Positions 24,613-32,130 of a stretch of DNA of 36,721 bases are shown here, piece after piece. The stretch lies in assembly GCA_934129745.1 (NCBI GenBank), contig CAKOWZ010000018.1, forward strand, positions 1 to 36,721. The letters are read 5' to 3'. The number at the start of each line of letters is the position of its first letter. Position 1 is the first letter of the stretch. A model generated the notes under the pieces. The model was given only the letters and a program-made list of their open reading frames with translations. It was not told the origin of the DNA and made no database searches. This stretch comes from an uncultured Clostridia bacterium. Its GTDB lineage: Bacteria; Bacillota; Clostridia; TANB77; CAG-508. The position numbers and the translations under genes are program-made.

Positions 24613-25055
24613 TTCTCAAGTATTTTATTTTCTATATGTAAATAATGTAGTAAACCTAAAAAGAATTGCTTCGGCGTTATGATTTTATCAAACCTAAATT
24701 CAAGCAAAAAGGAACAAAGAAGCTCATCATTTCTGTTTGGAGAGTTCTCCAAATATTCAATAGAGTCTTCAATGTTCCATATCATCTTTTCAGTTTCCTT
24801 TTCATTAAAGTTATAATATACATCAGCAAAATCATAATAAAAAGCTCTTAATCTTTTAATTCTATAGATTCCATTAGCCATGCAATAGCAAACAATATCA
24901 GTAATGAAAATTGTACCTTCTTGAGTACATCTCATTCCTAATTCGTTTAAGAACTTCATAACTTTTGCTCTTTCTAAATTACTCTCATATCCTTTTAGCA
25001 TTTGTGTATCCATTGCGAAATCGTCATTTCTTGCAATATTCGTAATCTCGTTCAT
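24609..25055 (-). CDS. Spo0A C-terminal-like (Spo0A_C) DNA-binding protein
   Basis: 148 aa from ATG 25055, with a well-placed GGAGG. The middle part follows the Spo0A effector fold: VMKFLNELGMRCTQEGTIFI resembles the conserved E-I-G-V-P-A-H-I-K-G-Y region, followed by a helical FADVYYNFNEKETEKMIWNIEDSIEY matching the recognition-helix region (A-x-x-Y-N-T-T-x-x-x-V-E-R-A-I-R-H-A-I-E). No receiver domain is attached. The C-terminus (FRFDKIITPKQFFLGLL) is extra. It faces the 106-aa gene and ends in a shared terminator. Assignment is from pattern only. Confidence 0.6.
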   Translation of the reverse strand: MNEITNIARNDDFAMDTQMLKGYESNLERAKVMKFLNELGMRCTQEGTIFITDIVCYCMANGIYRIKRLRAFYYDFADVYYNFNEKETEKMIWNIEDSIEYLENSPNRNDELLCSFLLEFRFDKIITPKQFFLGLLHYLHIENKILEK

Positions 25056-25567
25056 TTCAACATCCTCCACCAGGCATTATTGGATTATAATTGTAATTAA
25101 TAAATATAGTATTATCTCTTTCTTATCCAAGGGCATTATATCACTTAAATAGGGCTTTTTCAATGGTTTCAAGAAAAATATTATTTGAAATTTCTTATGT
25201 AATGTTTAATTTCCGCTTCTTTATAATCAAATCAACCTAGTTATGTTTACTAATTCCCATTTTTTCCTTATAATTCCCAATTCATAACCACTACCTTAAA
25301 AAATATGCTAAATATATAATTAGTATTTGTATATTGATGCAGATGTATGAACCATATACAAACGAAATTGCCTAAATAAACTAACGATTAGTTCGCAGAG
25401 TATAATTTCATTACTAGAACTCGAAGGACAATTATATTGAATTTTAGAAAGGATTGATTAGTATGTAATATTTATATTTATTCTATATTTAAGATTTTTA
25501 GATTATAAAATGATAATATTTTATTATTATCTACTAAATCTATAATGATTATATTTAACTAAAGAAC
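25056..25567. other. Non-coding gap, no gene found
   Basis: About 500 nt without a supportable gene. It holds an AGAAGCGG octamer (25213-25220, complementary), an inverted repeat ACTAA-cga-TTAGT (25380-25392) and a TATAAT (25401-25406) without a good -35. An RBS-like GAAAGGA at about 25448 is followed by ATG directly joined to TAA, a start-stop pair that may be a decayed gene start or a leader. Confidence 0.5.
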
Positions 25568-25857
25568 AACACCACACCAATTTACAAATAACAATTGTAA
25601 GTTTAGGTGGTGTTTTATTATGGGCGTATTTATAACCGCTTCTGATACTTCTATTAACATTATAAAGTATTTACAATTAGTTACTAGAAATAGTGGCTCT
25701 AAATTGCGCCCATTTGAATTTTATCTTGTAGATAAGTTAATTGTATATGTTGCTGTGTGCAAAGCTTTAAAATTGATTTTAAGCTTTGCATTTATTGTTT
25801 TTATTAGAGGTCCTCCTTGTTGATTTGAATTTCAAATTTCAGATTAACAAGGAGGAT
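25568..25857 (+). promoter_or_regulatory. Three-hairpin leader; the last hairpin masks the RBS of the sigma-like gene
   Basis: Hairpin 1: AACACC...GGTGTT with inner TTACAA/TTGTAA (25568-25614), then TTTTATTA. Hairpin 2: GCAAAGCTT (25759-25767) / AAGCTTTGC (25781-25789), then a T-rich run. Hairpin 3: a perfect 11-bp stem TCCTCCTTGTT (25811-25821) / AACAAGGAGGA (25846-25856) followed by TTTTTT. Its 3' arm is the Shine-Dalgarno of the gene at 25866. The last hairpin can act as an intrinsic terminator and also hide the RBS, so expression would need an anti-terminating or unfolding signal. An AGAAGCGG octamer lies at 25636-25643 (complementary). Confidence 0.75.
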
Positions 25858-25865
25858 TTTTTATT

Positions 25866-26483
25866 ATGAGATTAAATTTAGGAAATATTTATGATGATTA
25901 TTTTGAATACGAGATTATGAAAAAATACTTTATTATCTGGTATATCTCTCCAGATAAAACTTATGAAGAAGAAGTTTCTGTAAATAAGTATGCTGAAGCT
26001 TTATTAGAAGAAGTAGAAAATAACCAAAATCCTTTGTGCATACCATACTCTACATATGTTAGGTACTATTTTAGAATGAAGAATATGGACAAGTTCGAAG
26101 AAATACATATCAATGCCCCTAAAGTATATGACGAACTATATAGCATTTTATACCCTGAAAAATTCAAATATGAAAATGAAATAGTTAGACACAGGATAAA
26201 ACATATTGATGACACAATAAATGACCTACTAACTGATACAAGTACAATTAGTAATTCTGCTACTGGAAGAAATCCTATGGATCCATATATAGAAATTGAA
26301 ATTTATGACTTTATCCACAGGTCATTATCTAAAGAACACGCAAAAATCTTCTTAAAATACTTTTTTGAAGACATACCACAAGAAAAAATTGCAAGGTTAG
26401 AAAATGTCAATCAATCCACTATTTCTAGGTATTTGAGAGAGTCTATTAACAAACTAAAAAAAGAATTTTTTAAGAATTTTTAA
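25866..26483 (+). CDS. Sigma-factor-like regulator with a C-terminal HTH
   Basis: 205 aa. The C-terminal ~55 residues match a sigma-70 region 4-type HTH: SLSKEHAKIFLKYFFEDIPQ, EKIARLENVNQSTISRYL and RESINKLKKEF. The N-terminal 140 residues are helical, acidic and not recognised; no clear region 2. It may be a phage- or ICE-type sigma-like activator. It is preceded by the three-hairpin leader whose final stem covers its RBS (AAGGAGG, 10 nt before ATG). It is followed by a strong terminator, so it is a single-gene unit. Confidence 0.7.
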   Translation: MRLNLGNIYDDYFEYEIMKKYFIIWYISPDKTYEEEVSVNKYAEALLEEVENNQNPLCIPYSTYVRYYFRMKNMDKFEEIHINAPKVYDELYSILYPEKFKYENEIVRHRIKHIDDTINDLLTDTSTISNSATGRNPMDPYIEIEIYDFIHRSLSKEHAKIFLKYFFEDIPQEKIARLENVNQSTISRYLRESINKLKKEFFKNF

Positions 26484-26498
26484 ATTTTCTGCATAAAA

Positions 26499-26530
26499 AC
26501 CCCTTCCGAGTGACGTAATAGTGAAGGGGT
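26499..26530 (+). terminator. Strong hairpin after the sigma-like gene
   Basis: ACCCCTTC (26499-26506) pairs with GAAGGGGT (26523-26530), extended outside by GCAT/ATGC. The poly-T tract is missing, so termination efficiency is uncertain. Confidence 0.6.
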
Positions 26531-26601
26531 AAATATGCTTCTTCAAAAAATATCTCAAATTGTTCTTTGAAAATTGAATAAAACAAATCAAACACAAAAA
26601 G

Positions 26602-26883
26602 CTATATAGGATTTGGTGGGTTGGAAACCATTGAATAGAATTTAAGATATGTAATCTTAAGGACGAAGACTATATAGATAATGATACTTATACCAAGTCA
26701 CAGTATGTGCGTTGAAGTTTAGGATTTATTGAGATTAGTCCTAAATGAGCCGTCCCAAACAATGATGGTATGTCTGACAGGGTCAGACCTAGTGGATTAG
26801 ACTTAGATTCACTGATGAAGAGTAATAACAAACTCTTGTTTGATACGTATAAAAAGCTAGTAAATGTAAGCATTTCATTTACT
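26602..26883 (+). ncRNA. Candidate structured RNA (about 280 nt), unknown class
   Basis: A G-richer stretch in AT-rich DNA with many consecutive perfect stems. A closing stem CTATATAG (26602-26609) / CTATATAG (26670-26677) encloses TGGT/ACCA (26614-26617/26627-26630) and TTAAGAT/ATCTTAA (26642-26648/26654-26660), giving a possible three-way junction. Then come ATAC/GTAT (26684/26703), TTTAGGA/TCCTAAA (26718-26724/26739-26745), GTCTGAC/GTCAGAC (26772-26778/26782-26788), AAGAGT/ACTCTT (26818-26823/26832-26837) and AGTAAATG/CATTTACT (26859-26866/26876-26883). Part of it is formally open on both strands, but no RBS or protein-like sequence supports coding. It could be a cis leader for the gene at 26944 or a separate RNA. 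Confidence 0.6.
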
Positions 26884-26943
26884 TATTCAATAATAAAAAC
26901 AATAATACAAGATTTACTTGTAAAAAATAAGGAGAAGGCAGAA

Positions 26944-27192
26944 ATGTTCGTAACAATAATAACAATTATATTATTAACTATTGCGTTTACTTTATGGGCA
27001 ATTATATATGGTGGAAGTAAAAATATATCAGGAACAGAACGAGTGTTTGATAATGAAGAAGAACAAGAATATATAAAAGAATGGAACTTAAAACACGAGA
27101 AAAAATTAAATGAAAAACTACTACGAAAAATAAATAGAAAAACAAAAAGAAAACAACTGATAAAAAAATTGAGGTGGATACTATGGCACTAG
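26944..27192 (+). CDS. Small single-pass membrane protein (82 aa)
   Basis: ATG 26944 with AAGGAG gives a membrane helix (MFVTIITIILLTIAFTLWAI, residues 1-20), a short NISGTERVFDNEEEQEY segment and a long Lys/Arg-rich cytoplasmic tail. The open frame extends back to 26770, but that part lies in the hairpin-rich candidate RNA and is probably not translated. Small proteins of this shape are common in clostridial mobile elements; function unknown. The next gene overlaps by 10 nt. Confidence 0.65.
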   Translation: MFVTIITIILLTIAFTLWAIIYGGSKNISGTERVFDNEEEQEYIKEWNLKHEKKLNEKLLRKINRKTKRKQLIKKLRWILWH

Positions 27193-27437
27193 AAAAATAT
27201 TATAGAAACTTAAAAGGAAAAAAATTAGATGAGGAATACATAAATGAGATAAAGGATACTATAAGACTAACTAAAGAACAAATAAAAGAATATAAAATAC
27301 TAACGACCTATAACCTATCAAAAGAATTAGAACTTTATGATAATTATGATGAGATTTTTGAAAATTATTTTTGGGTTATGGTAGCAACAATTGATGAAAA
27401 CTCTATTTTTGAGTATGTAAAGATACATTGTAAATAA
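27183..27437 (+). CDS. Small helical protein of unknown function (84 aa)
   Basis: ATG 27183 lies inside the end of the membrane-protein gene, with GAGGTGG at a good distance. Acidic and helical; no motif recognised. The overlap indicates translational coupling with the membrane protein. The first copy of the 67-bp direct repeat begins 11 nt after its stop, marking the left border of the recombinase module. Confidence 0.6.
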   Translation: MALEKYYRNLKGKKLDEEYINEIKDTIRLTKEQIKEYKILTTYNLSKELELYDNYDEIFENYFWVMVATIDENSIFEYVKIHCK

Positions 27438-27447
27438 TGAAAAAAAT

Positions 27448-27514
27448 CGACGCACGAGAATCGATTTTAAGGCGTTTTTTAATTTTAGGTATATAGTTTG
27501 TTGTCTGAAAATAT
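27448..27514 (+). repeat. 67-bp direct repeat, left copy
   Basis: Matches 30729-30795 at 63 of 67 positions with no gap, in the same orientation. It starts CGACGCACGAGAATCG and ends GTTGTCTGAAAATAT. It contains one of the AATCGATTTTAAG units that recur at 30431-30852. The pair brackets the two tyrosine recombinase genes, so it may be their recombination site or a target duplication of the module. Confidence 0.85.
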
Positions 27515-27729
27515 AGTTAAAATCTGTATTTTCCGCTTCTAACTAAAATTTCTAAAATTAATCACATAAGATAAAAAATTCTTATATAAAATTTAATAAT
27601 TTGTCAAAGGTGTAAATGAAAATTTTACACCTTTCACTTTTTCAAAAATAAACTCTAAAATTATTTCAAAAGATGAAATACAAAATCGAAGATTTTGTAC
27701 TAAAGAAAAATTTTAAGGAGGTTTTCAAA
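27515..27729. other. Non-coding spacer before the recombinases
   Basis: Contains an AGAAGCGG octamer (27533-27540, complementary) and a short inverted repeat AAAGGTGTAAA / TTTACACCTTT at about 27606-27637, followed by a T-rich run. The latter is a plausible intrinsic terminator. The open frame before 27730 lacks an RBS. Confidence 0.5.
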
Positions 27730-28755
27730 ATGTCATTTTTAGTTTATCAAAAACAGAGCCCAGAGTTTTTAAATAACTATCTAAAATATAAACGATTTAT
27801 TTCTTGTTGCTCTGCTACTACTGTTGATCAAGCATATTTTGATTTGAGAACCTTTTTTAGATACATAAGCATAATGTTTCATTCTAATACTAATATTGAA
27901 AATATATCGGTTGAGGACTTCAAGAATATATCTATAATGGATATTAGTATTAACGATATGAATAATGTAAAATCATCAACAATAGTTGGCTTTATATTCT
28001 TTGCTAGTAATATACTTAATAATTGTCCTAAAACTACTAATAGAAAACTAGCATCTATAAAAAGACTATTTGAATATCTACACACGAATAACCTTATATC
28101 ATCTAATCCATCAAAAGGAATAGAATCCGCTTCTATTGAAAAAAGAATACCTAAATATCTTACATTAGATGAAAGTAAAAGAATGTTATCTAAAACAATT
28201 AATTCTGATAGTCAGAATAAGATTAGGAACTATGCTATAACCTGTATATTCTTAAATTGTAGTTTAAGAGTATCAGAGCTAATAGGAATAAACATATCTG
28301 ATATTAAATTTGATGAACAAACATTAAGAATACGCGGTAAAGGTAATCGTGAAAGAATTATTTATTTAAATGAAGCTACTAAAGAAGCAATTACTGAATA
28401 TATGAAAATCAGACCAAATTTACAAAAAGATAATAAAGATTATGATGCACTATTTATTAGTAAGCAATACAAAAGGATATCACGCAGATGTGTTCAAGGA
28501 ATTATTGAAAATGAATTATATAGTACATTTAATGATAAAGAAGCGGGATTACATACACACTCATTAAGACACACAAGTGCTACATTAATGTATAACGAAA
28601 ACAATACAGATATTTTTATAATAAAGAAAATATTAGGACATAAAAGTCTATCTGCTACTGAATTATATACACATGTTTCAGACCAAAAAATGAAGGAAAT
28701 AATGCAAACATGTACTATATCAAGTATTCTAGCTAGAAAGGAGAATAAAAATTAA
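27730..28755 (+). CDS. Tyrosine recombinase 1 of a tandem pair
   Basis: 341 aa from ATG 27730, which has AAGGAGG in front; the longer frame from 27673 has none. An N-terminal SAM-like core-binding domain (about 1-130) precedes the catalytic domain: Arg in CSLRVSELIG (about 180), Lys in RGKGNRER, H-x-x-R in THSLRHTS (about 278-281), His in LGHKS and the nucleophile Tyr in TELYTHV (about 313). Complete active site. The gene ends in a TAATG overlap with the second recombinase. Two AGAAGCGG octamers lie inside (28127, 28539). Confidence 0.93.
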   Translation: MSFLVYQKQSPEFLNNYLKYKRFISCCSATTVDQAYFDLRTFFRYISIMFHSNTNIENISVEDFKNISIMDISINDMNNVKSSTIVGFIFFASNILNNCPKTTNRKLASIKRLFEYLHTNNLISSNPSKGIESASIEKRIPKYLTLDESKRMLSKTINSDSQNKIRNYAITCIFLNCSLRVSELIGINISDIKFDEQTLRIRGKGNRERIIYLNEATKEAITEYMKIRPNLQKDNKDYDALFISKQYKRISRRCVQGIIENELYSTFNDKEAGLHTHSLRHTSATLMYNENNTDIFIIKKILGHKSLSATELYTHVSDQKMKEIMQTCTISSILARKENKN

Positions 28756-29750
28756 TGAATGAGAATAACACTGTACCAGAGTTTATAAATAACTTTACTA
28801 ATTACTTATTAGCCATAAAAAATCTATCACAATCATATGTATCTAATATGGTTGTTACATTAAAGCAATTTATCAATTTTATAAATGTGCATAAGTTCAA
28901 TAATAAATACGATGGTATAACAAGTATATCATTAAATGATATTAGAAGTATTGTTAATAGTGATATATATAGCTTTATATTCTACCTAGCAGAAAGACAC
29001 TATGAGGTTGGTTCAAGAACAGCTAAAATTGAGCATTTAAGAACTTTTTTCGATTACTTATATAGAATTAAACACAATATATTTAAAGAGCCTTTTAAAG
29101 AGATTAAAAGAGAAAGATATAATAATGGTAAGTTACCTAATTATTTATCATTAGATGAAGCTAAAAGAATGTTAAATGTATATAAGGATAATACCAAAGA
29201 AGTTAAAATACGAGATAATGCTATAATACATATTTGTTTAAATTCAGGACTACGAGTATCTGAAGTATCAAACTTAAAGATTTCTGATCTAGATATGGTT
29301 AATAGCAAATTTACTATAATCGGTAAAGGAAATAAAGAAAGAACTGGATACCTAAATGAAATAACTAAAGAAGCATTACAAAAATACTTGGATATTAGAA
29401 ATACAATAACAACTGATAAAAAGAATAAAGATTATTTATTCTTAAATAAGTATAAAGAAAAGATTACTACTGAAGGAATACGAATAACACTAAAGAAAGC
29501 ATATAAAAAGGCTGGTATTGATAACAATAAATATTCTACCCATACATTAAGACATACATGTGCTACTATACTATACAGAAGCGGAATTGATATAAAAGTA
29601 ATACAAGAATTACTAGGACATACTAAAGTTGAAACTACGGAAATATATACACATTTATATGATGAGGAAGTATTTGATGCAATGCAAAAGCACCCATTAT
29701 CTAAATTTAAAATGAAAAATGCTATGGAATATTGTGAAATGGCAAGTTAA
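28755..29750 (+). CDS. Tyrosine recombinase 2 of a tandem pair
   Basis: 331 aa, starting in the stop codon of recombinase 1. Active site: Arg in SGLRVSEVSNL (about 167), Lys in GKGNKER, H-x-x-R in THTLRHTC (about 263-266), His in LGHTK and Tyr in TEIYTHL (about 298). It is a clear paralogue of the upstream enzyme, so the pair may act as a heterotetramer like XerC/XerD, or like the two recombinases of Tn554-type elements. The small gene at 29763 follows with GGAGG, completing a three-gene module. An AGAAGCGG octamer lies at 29577-29584. Confidence 0.93.
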   Translation: MNENNTVPEFINNFTNYLLAIKNLSQSYVSNMVVTLKQFINFINVHKFNNKYDGITSISLNDIRSIVNSDIYSFIFYLAERHYEVGSRTAKIEHLRTFFDYLYRIKHNIFKEPFKEIKRERYNNGKLPNYLSLDEAKRMLNVYKDNTKEVKIRDNAIIHICLNSGLRVSEVSNLKISDLDMVNSKFTIIGKGNKERTGYLNEITKEALQKYLDIRNTITTDKKNKDYLFLNKYKEKITTEGIRITLKKAYKKAGIDNNKYSTHTLRHTCATILYRSGIDIKVIQELLGHTKVETTEIYTHLYDEEVFDAMQKHPLSKFKMKNAMEYCEMAS

Positions 29751-29762
29751 GGAGGGACTATT

Positions 29763-30080
29763 ATGGAGAATACTGATGCTAAATTTGATACTAAAGATAT
29801 TCAATCTATTTCTTTAAATCTATTAAATGGACAAGTTGATATTATATTAAGAGCATTAGAGTTATATGGATATAATCTTGAATATATGCTTAATAGTGCA
29901 GATGGTTCTGATACTAATAAAGAAGAAAAGATAGCTATGCTTAAATATACCTATGAGCAAGTATTAGCAACTCAAGCTGAACAAGTTAATGGTAAAGCTA
30001 ATAATGAAGATAATGTTCCTGCTTTTGGTAAGTTGATATTACAAAATAATAATAAAGAGAAAGTTTTAAAAATTATTTAA
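29763..30080 (+). CDS. Small partner protein of the recombinase module (105 aa)
   Basis: No family recognised. Helical and acidic, with the segment ILRALELYGYNLEYML followed by a Lys/Glu helix and a Gln-rich part. It lies 12 nt after recombinase 2 with AAGGAGG, so it belongs to the same operon. By position and size it recalls TnpC, the small third protein of Tn554, but I see no sequence-based proof. It could be an accessory or directionality factor. Confidence 0.7.
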   Translation: MENTDAKFDTKDIQSISLNLLNGQVDIILRALELYGYNLEYMLNSADGSDTNKEEKIAMLKYTYEQVLATQAEQVNGKANNEDNVPAFGKLILQNNNKEKVLKII

Positions 30081-30430
30081 AATGACTGAAAATAGTGGGA
30101 GAGAGGGGAGTAGGCTCAATTTTTTGAATAATCAAATTTAAGATTATAAAATATAAAAAATAACTCAATTATTTTATTCAAGAAGCGGAAACCTAAAAAT
30201 TATTTAGAAAATTTTTTATAGTCTTAAGAAAATAAAAATATTATAAAAAATTTTAAAATTATTAAATTTGAATTTTAGATTTTAAAATTTTGATTTTTGT
30301 AATTTACGAACAATTAAATTTAAAAACCGAACATTTGTTAATTATGAAATTTTTTTGATTAAAATTGAATTAAATTTAGATTTTGGATTTTAATTTGTAA
30401 TTTTACTAATTAATATTAAAAATTGCTTAA

Positions 30431-30852
30431 AACTCATTTTAAGATGTTTTAAACTATAATTATAATACTTTATATAGATTATTAATTTTGTATCAATACA
30501 ATTATTACTTGTTAAATATTATTATATATAATCTTATATATTATTTTATATTTATGAAGCTTCAAAATCGTTTTTAAGACGTTTTTTATAATTTAGTAAT
30601 AAAGTTAATCATATATAATATAAAAATTGTTATTTAAAGAGATTTTTATTTTGAAAATTATAACTTATATTAGTGATTTTTATAAAATCCTGGAAACCTA
30701 TATAAATAGCTGAAAATGGCTAAAATAACGACGCACGAGAATCGATTTTAAGGCGTTTTTAAAATTTAGCCATATAGTTTGTTGTCTGAAAATATTGATG
30801 CTTCAGGCTTTATTTAGGTTGAGGCTCTAAAATCGATTTTAAGACACTTTTA
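30431..30852 (+). repeat. Iteron-like repeats, four units
   Basis: A 22-nt unit AATCGATTTTAAG + RCGTTTTT(T/A) recurs at 30431 (diverged), 30566, 30740 and 30831, with starts 135, 174 and 91 nt apart. The fifth, outlying unit is at 27459, within the left direct repeat. The units at 30740 and 27459 are embedded in the 67-bp repeats. They are candidate binding sites for the recombinases or another initiator. Confidence 0.6.
30729..30795 (+). repeat. 67-bp direct repeat, right copy
   Basis: 63 of 67 identical to 27448-27514; the four mismatches cluster in the centre. The distance between copies is 3281 bp. Both flanks, the GC-richer left arm and the GTTGTCTGAAAATAT right arm, are fully conserved. 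Confidence 0.85.
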
Positions 30853-31106
30853 TATAAAAGACATATAACTTTGTTTGGTAAAATAATAAAACAATTTAGA
30901 ATAAGTATTTAAAATTATATTTTAAAATAAAAACGTTGGGTTTTGGGGAAAATAATATAGGTAATAATATAATAGTAATAAGATAATAAGCAAAGTAAGT
31001 TAAAACACAGTAATAAAGCAGATTACAAAGAATTATATATAATATAGAATAATAATTAGATAATTAAGAAAATAAGCAGTTTTGGTAGGATAGACGTACA
31101 GCAAAG

Positions 31107-31140
31107 CCAGTAGTAGCAATACATACTGGTTATTTTTATA
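31107..31140 (+). terminator. Probable rightward terminator
   Basis: CCAGTA (31107-31112) / TACTGG (31124-31129) followed by TTATTTTTATA. Confidence 0.6.
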
Positions 31141-31153
31141 TTCCTGCTCCTAT

Positions 31154-31179
31154 TTGCACAAAACTTTGATTTTGTGCAA
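31154..31179. other. Perfect 10-bp hairpin of unknown role
   Basis: TTGCACAAAA (31154-31163) / TTTTGTGCAA (31170-31179) with a 6-nt loop. No T-run follows on either strand, so it is not an ordinary terminator; it could be a protein-binding dyad or an extruded single-strand structure. Confidence 0.5.
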
Positions 31180-31554
31180 TGTTATATTTCGGTTTTTGGT
31201 GTGCTCTATATTCAGATTTTTGAAAATTTTTGTATCTCTCTTCTATTCTTATTATATACTTATATGTTATTATCAATAATTATTTTTCACCTTAATTTAT
31301 ATTTATTATTTTATTTTTTCTAATTATATTTTTAGTTTCAAATTTTCTTCTTCAAACTTATTTTTACTTTTTAGAAATTATTTTATAAATTCTATTTTTG
31401 TTTTTAAAAATTTAATCGTTACACTAAAAATTACTATTTTACTCCCCTACTTCTCAGATTCGTGAGATTTTTGTAAAATAAGAATTAAACAAATTATATA
31501 TTTATTTTATAAAAATGTCTTAAAATTCAATTTGAAACTAATGATTATATACAA

Positions 31555-31590
31555 AAAAGACATTTAACCATAATAAAGTAAATGTCTTTT
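31555..31590 (-). terminator. Bidirectional terminator of the leftward small-gene operon
   Basis: AAAAGACATTTA (31555-31566) / TAAATGTCTTTT (31579-31590) form a perfect 12-bp stem with A and T runs at both feet. Confidence 0.85.
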
Positions 31591-31618
31591 AGATCAGATT
31601 TTAATATTGTATAGTCCC

Positions 31619-31847
31619 TTATTTGTCAAAGGTTTCATCTCCGAGCTCATCGTCGTATTCCTGACATGCAGCAAGTGCTCTGTCAAGATAAGTTTCAAAT
31701 ACTTCAGCCCCTTTTGTCGAAATAGTTTTCTTACAGTACGGACACGAAATAGTCTTTGGGGGAGTCTCTTCTGTATCATGGTTAATGATAAAATTACTGC
31801 ACTCAGGACATGTGAACCTCCTATTTCCTTTTACGATGTCGACTCAT
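31619..31847 (-). pseudogene. Two-CxxC zinc-ribbon small protein, frameshifted near the start
   Basis: On the minus strand, FTCPECSNFIINHDTEE...ISCPYCKKTIST has two CPxC knuckles of a zinc ribbon, followed by an acidic helix ending GDETFDK. This frame has no start codon. ATG 31847, 4 nt after the stop of the preceding gene, gives MSRHRKRK and then a TAG. Removing one base near 31822 joins it to RRFTCPEC, which would be natural. AGGAGG directly follows the TAG, so either this is a one-base lesion or an internal ribosome site, or even a shift signal, is used. Composition is less AT-rich, like the gene upstream. Confidence 0.7.
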
Positions 31848-31851
31848 TATT

Positions 31852-32064
31852 TCAGCCGCAACCATGTGTTTTTGCCCAAAGCATAGTTTCCAAATCATTC
31901 TGACGCTGAACCTCAGATTTTCTGATAGATTCTGTATCCATTTCTCTGATTATCTGGGGATCGGTAATTATGCTTTTTGCACCTTCTATTGGAATTGCTG
32001 GACACGATTTCCGAATTTCTCCGTTAGGTAAATGGATATACTTCTTCTGACAAATAATTTTCAT
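31852..32064 (-). CDS. Small protein of a duplicated family, copy 1 (70 aa)
   Basis: Unknown function. Closely similar in layout to the protein at 36240-36455: MKIICQKKYIHLPNGEIRK against MPKIIQKRYVYDSNGQKR, then PIPIEGAKSIITDP / PIPIKGARIIHTDP, a variable helix, and an ending with His/Cys residues (AKTHGCG). RBS AGGAGG. A 121-nt conserved leader and promoter precede both copies. It is followed at 4 nt by the broken zinc-ribbon gene, so in this copy the two were an operon. Confidence 0.75.
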   Translation of the reverse strand: MKIICQKKYIHLPNGEIRKSCPAIPIEGAKSIITDPQIIREMDTESIRKSEVQRQNDLETMLWAKTHGCG

Positions 32065-32130
32065 AAATGTTTCCTCCTAATTTAAGGTTGTAAGCAAGTA
32101 AGCTGACCTTCTTACTAACTTATGGCTTTG

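Larger units (their letters stand above)
30081..31554. other. AT-rich non-coding region of about 1.5 kb
   Basis: No gene is supportable on either strand. The first 900 nt are extremely AT-rich and contain iteron-like repeats and the second 67-bp direct repeat. An AGAAGCGG octamer is at 30181-30188. A terminator-type hairpin (31107-31129) and a perfect 10-bp hairpin (31154-31179) follow. Gene orientation switches from rightward to leftward across it. Such DNA fits a recombination or replication origin region, but no initiator gene is present. Confidence 0.6.

Noticed and set aside
25620..25823. 67-codon open frame on the plus strand
   Set aside because: No RBS, and it overlaps two of the three leader hairpins; the hydrophobic look comes from AT-rich DNA.
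26811..26850. Possible hammerhead ribozyme (CTGATGA followed by a stem)
   Set aside because: The required GAAA core after the stem is missing.
26770..26943. N-terminal extension of the small membrane protein
   Set aside because: It lies in the hairpin-rich segment and lacks an RBS, while ATG 26944 has a good one.
27730..30080. Assignment of the recombinase module to Tn554
   Set aside because: The second recombinase is about half the size of Tn554 TnpB and the small protein shows no recognisable TnpC sequence; only the gene order is similar.
30328..30341. Possible LexA/SOS box (CGAACATTTGTTAA)
   Set aside because: Only part of the Gram-positive consensus is matched and no gene starts nearby.
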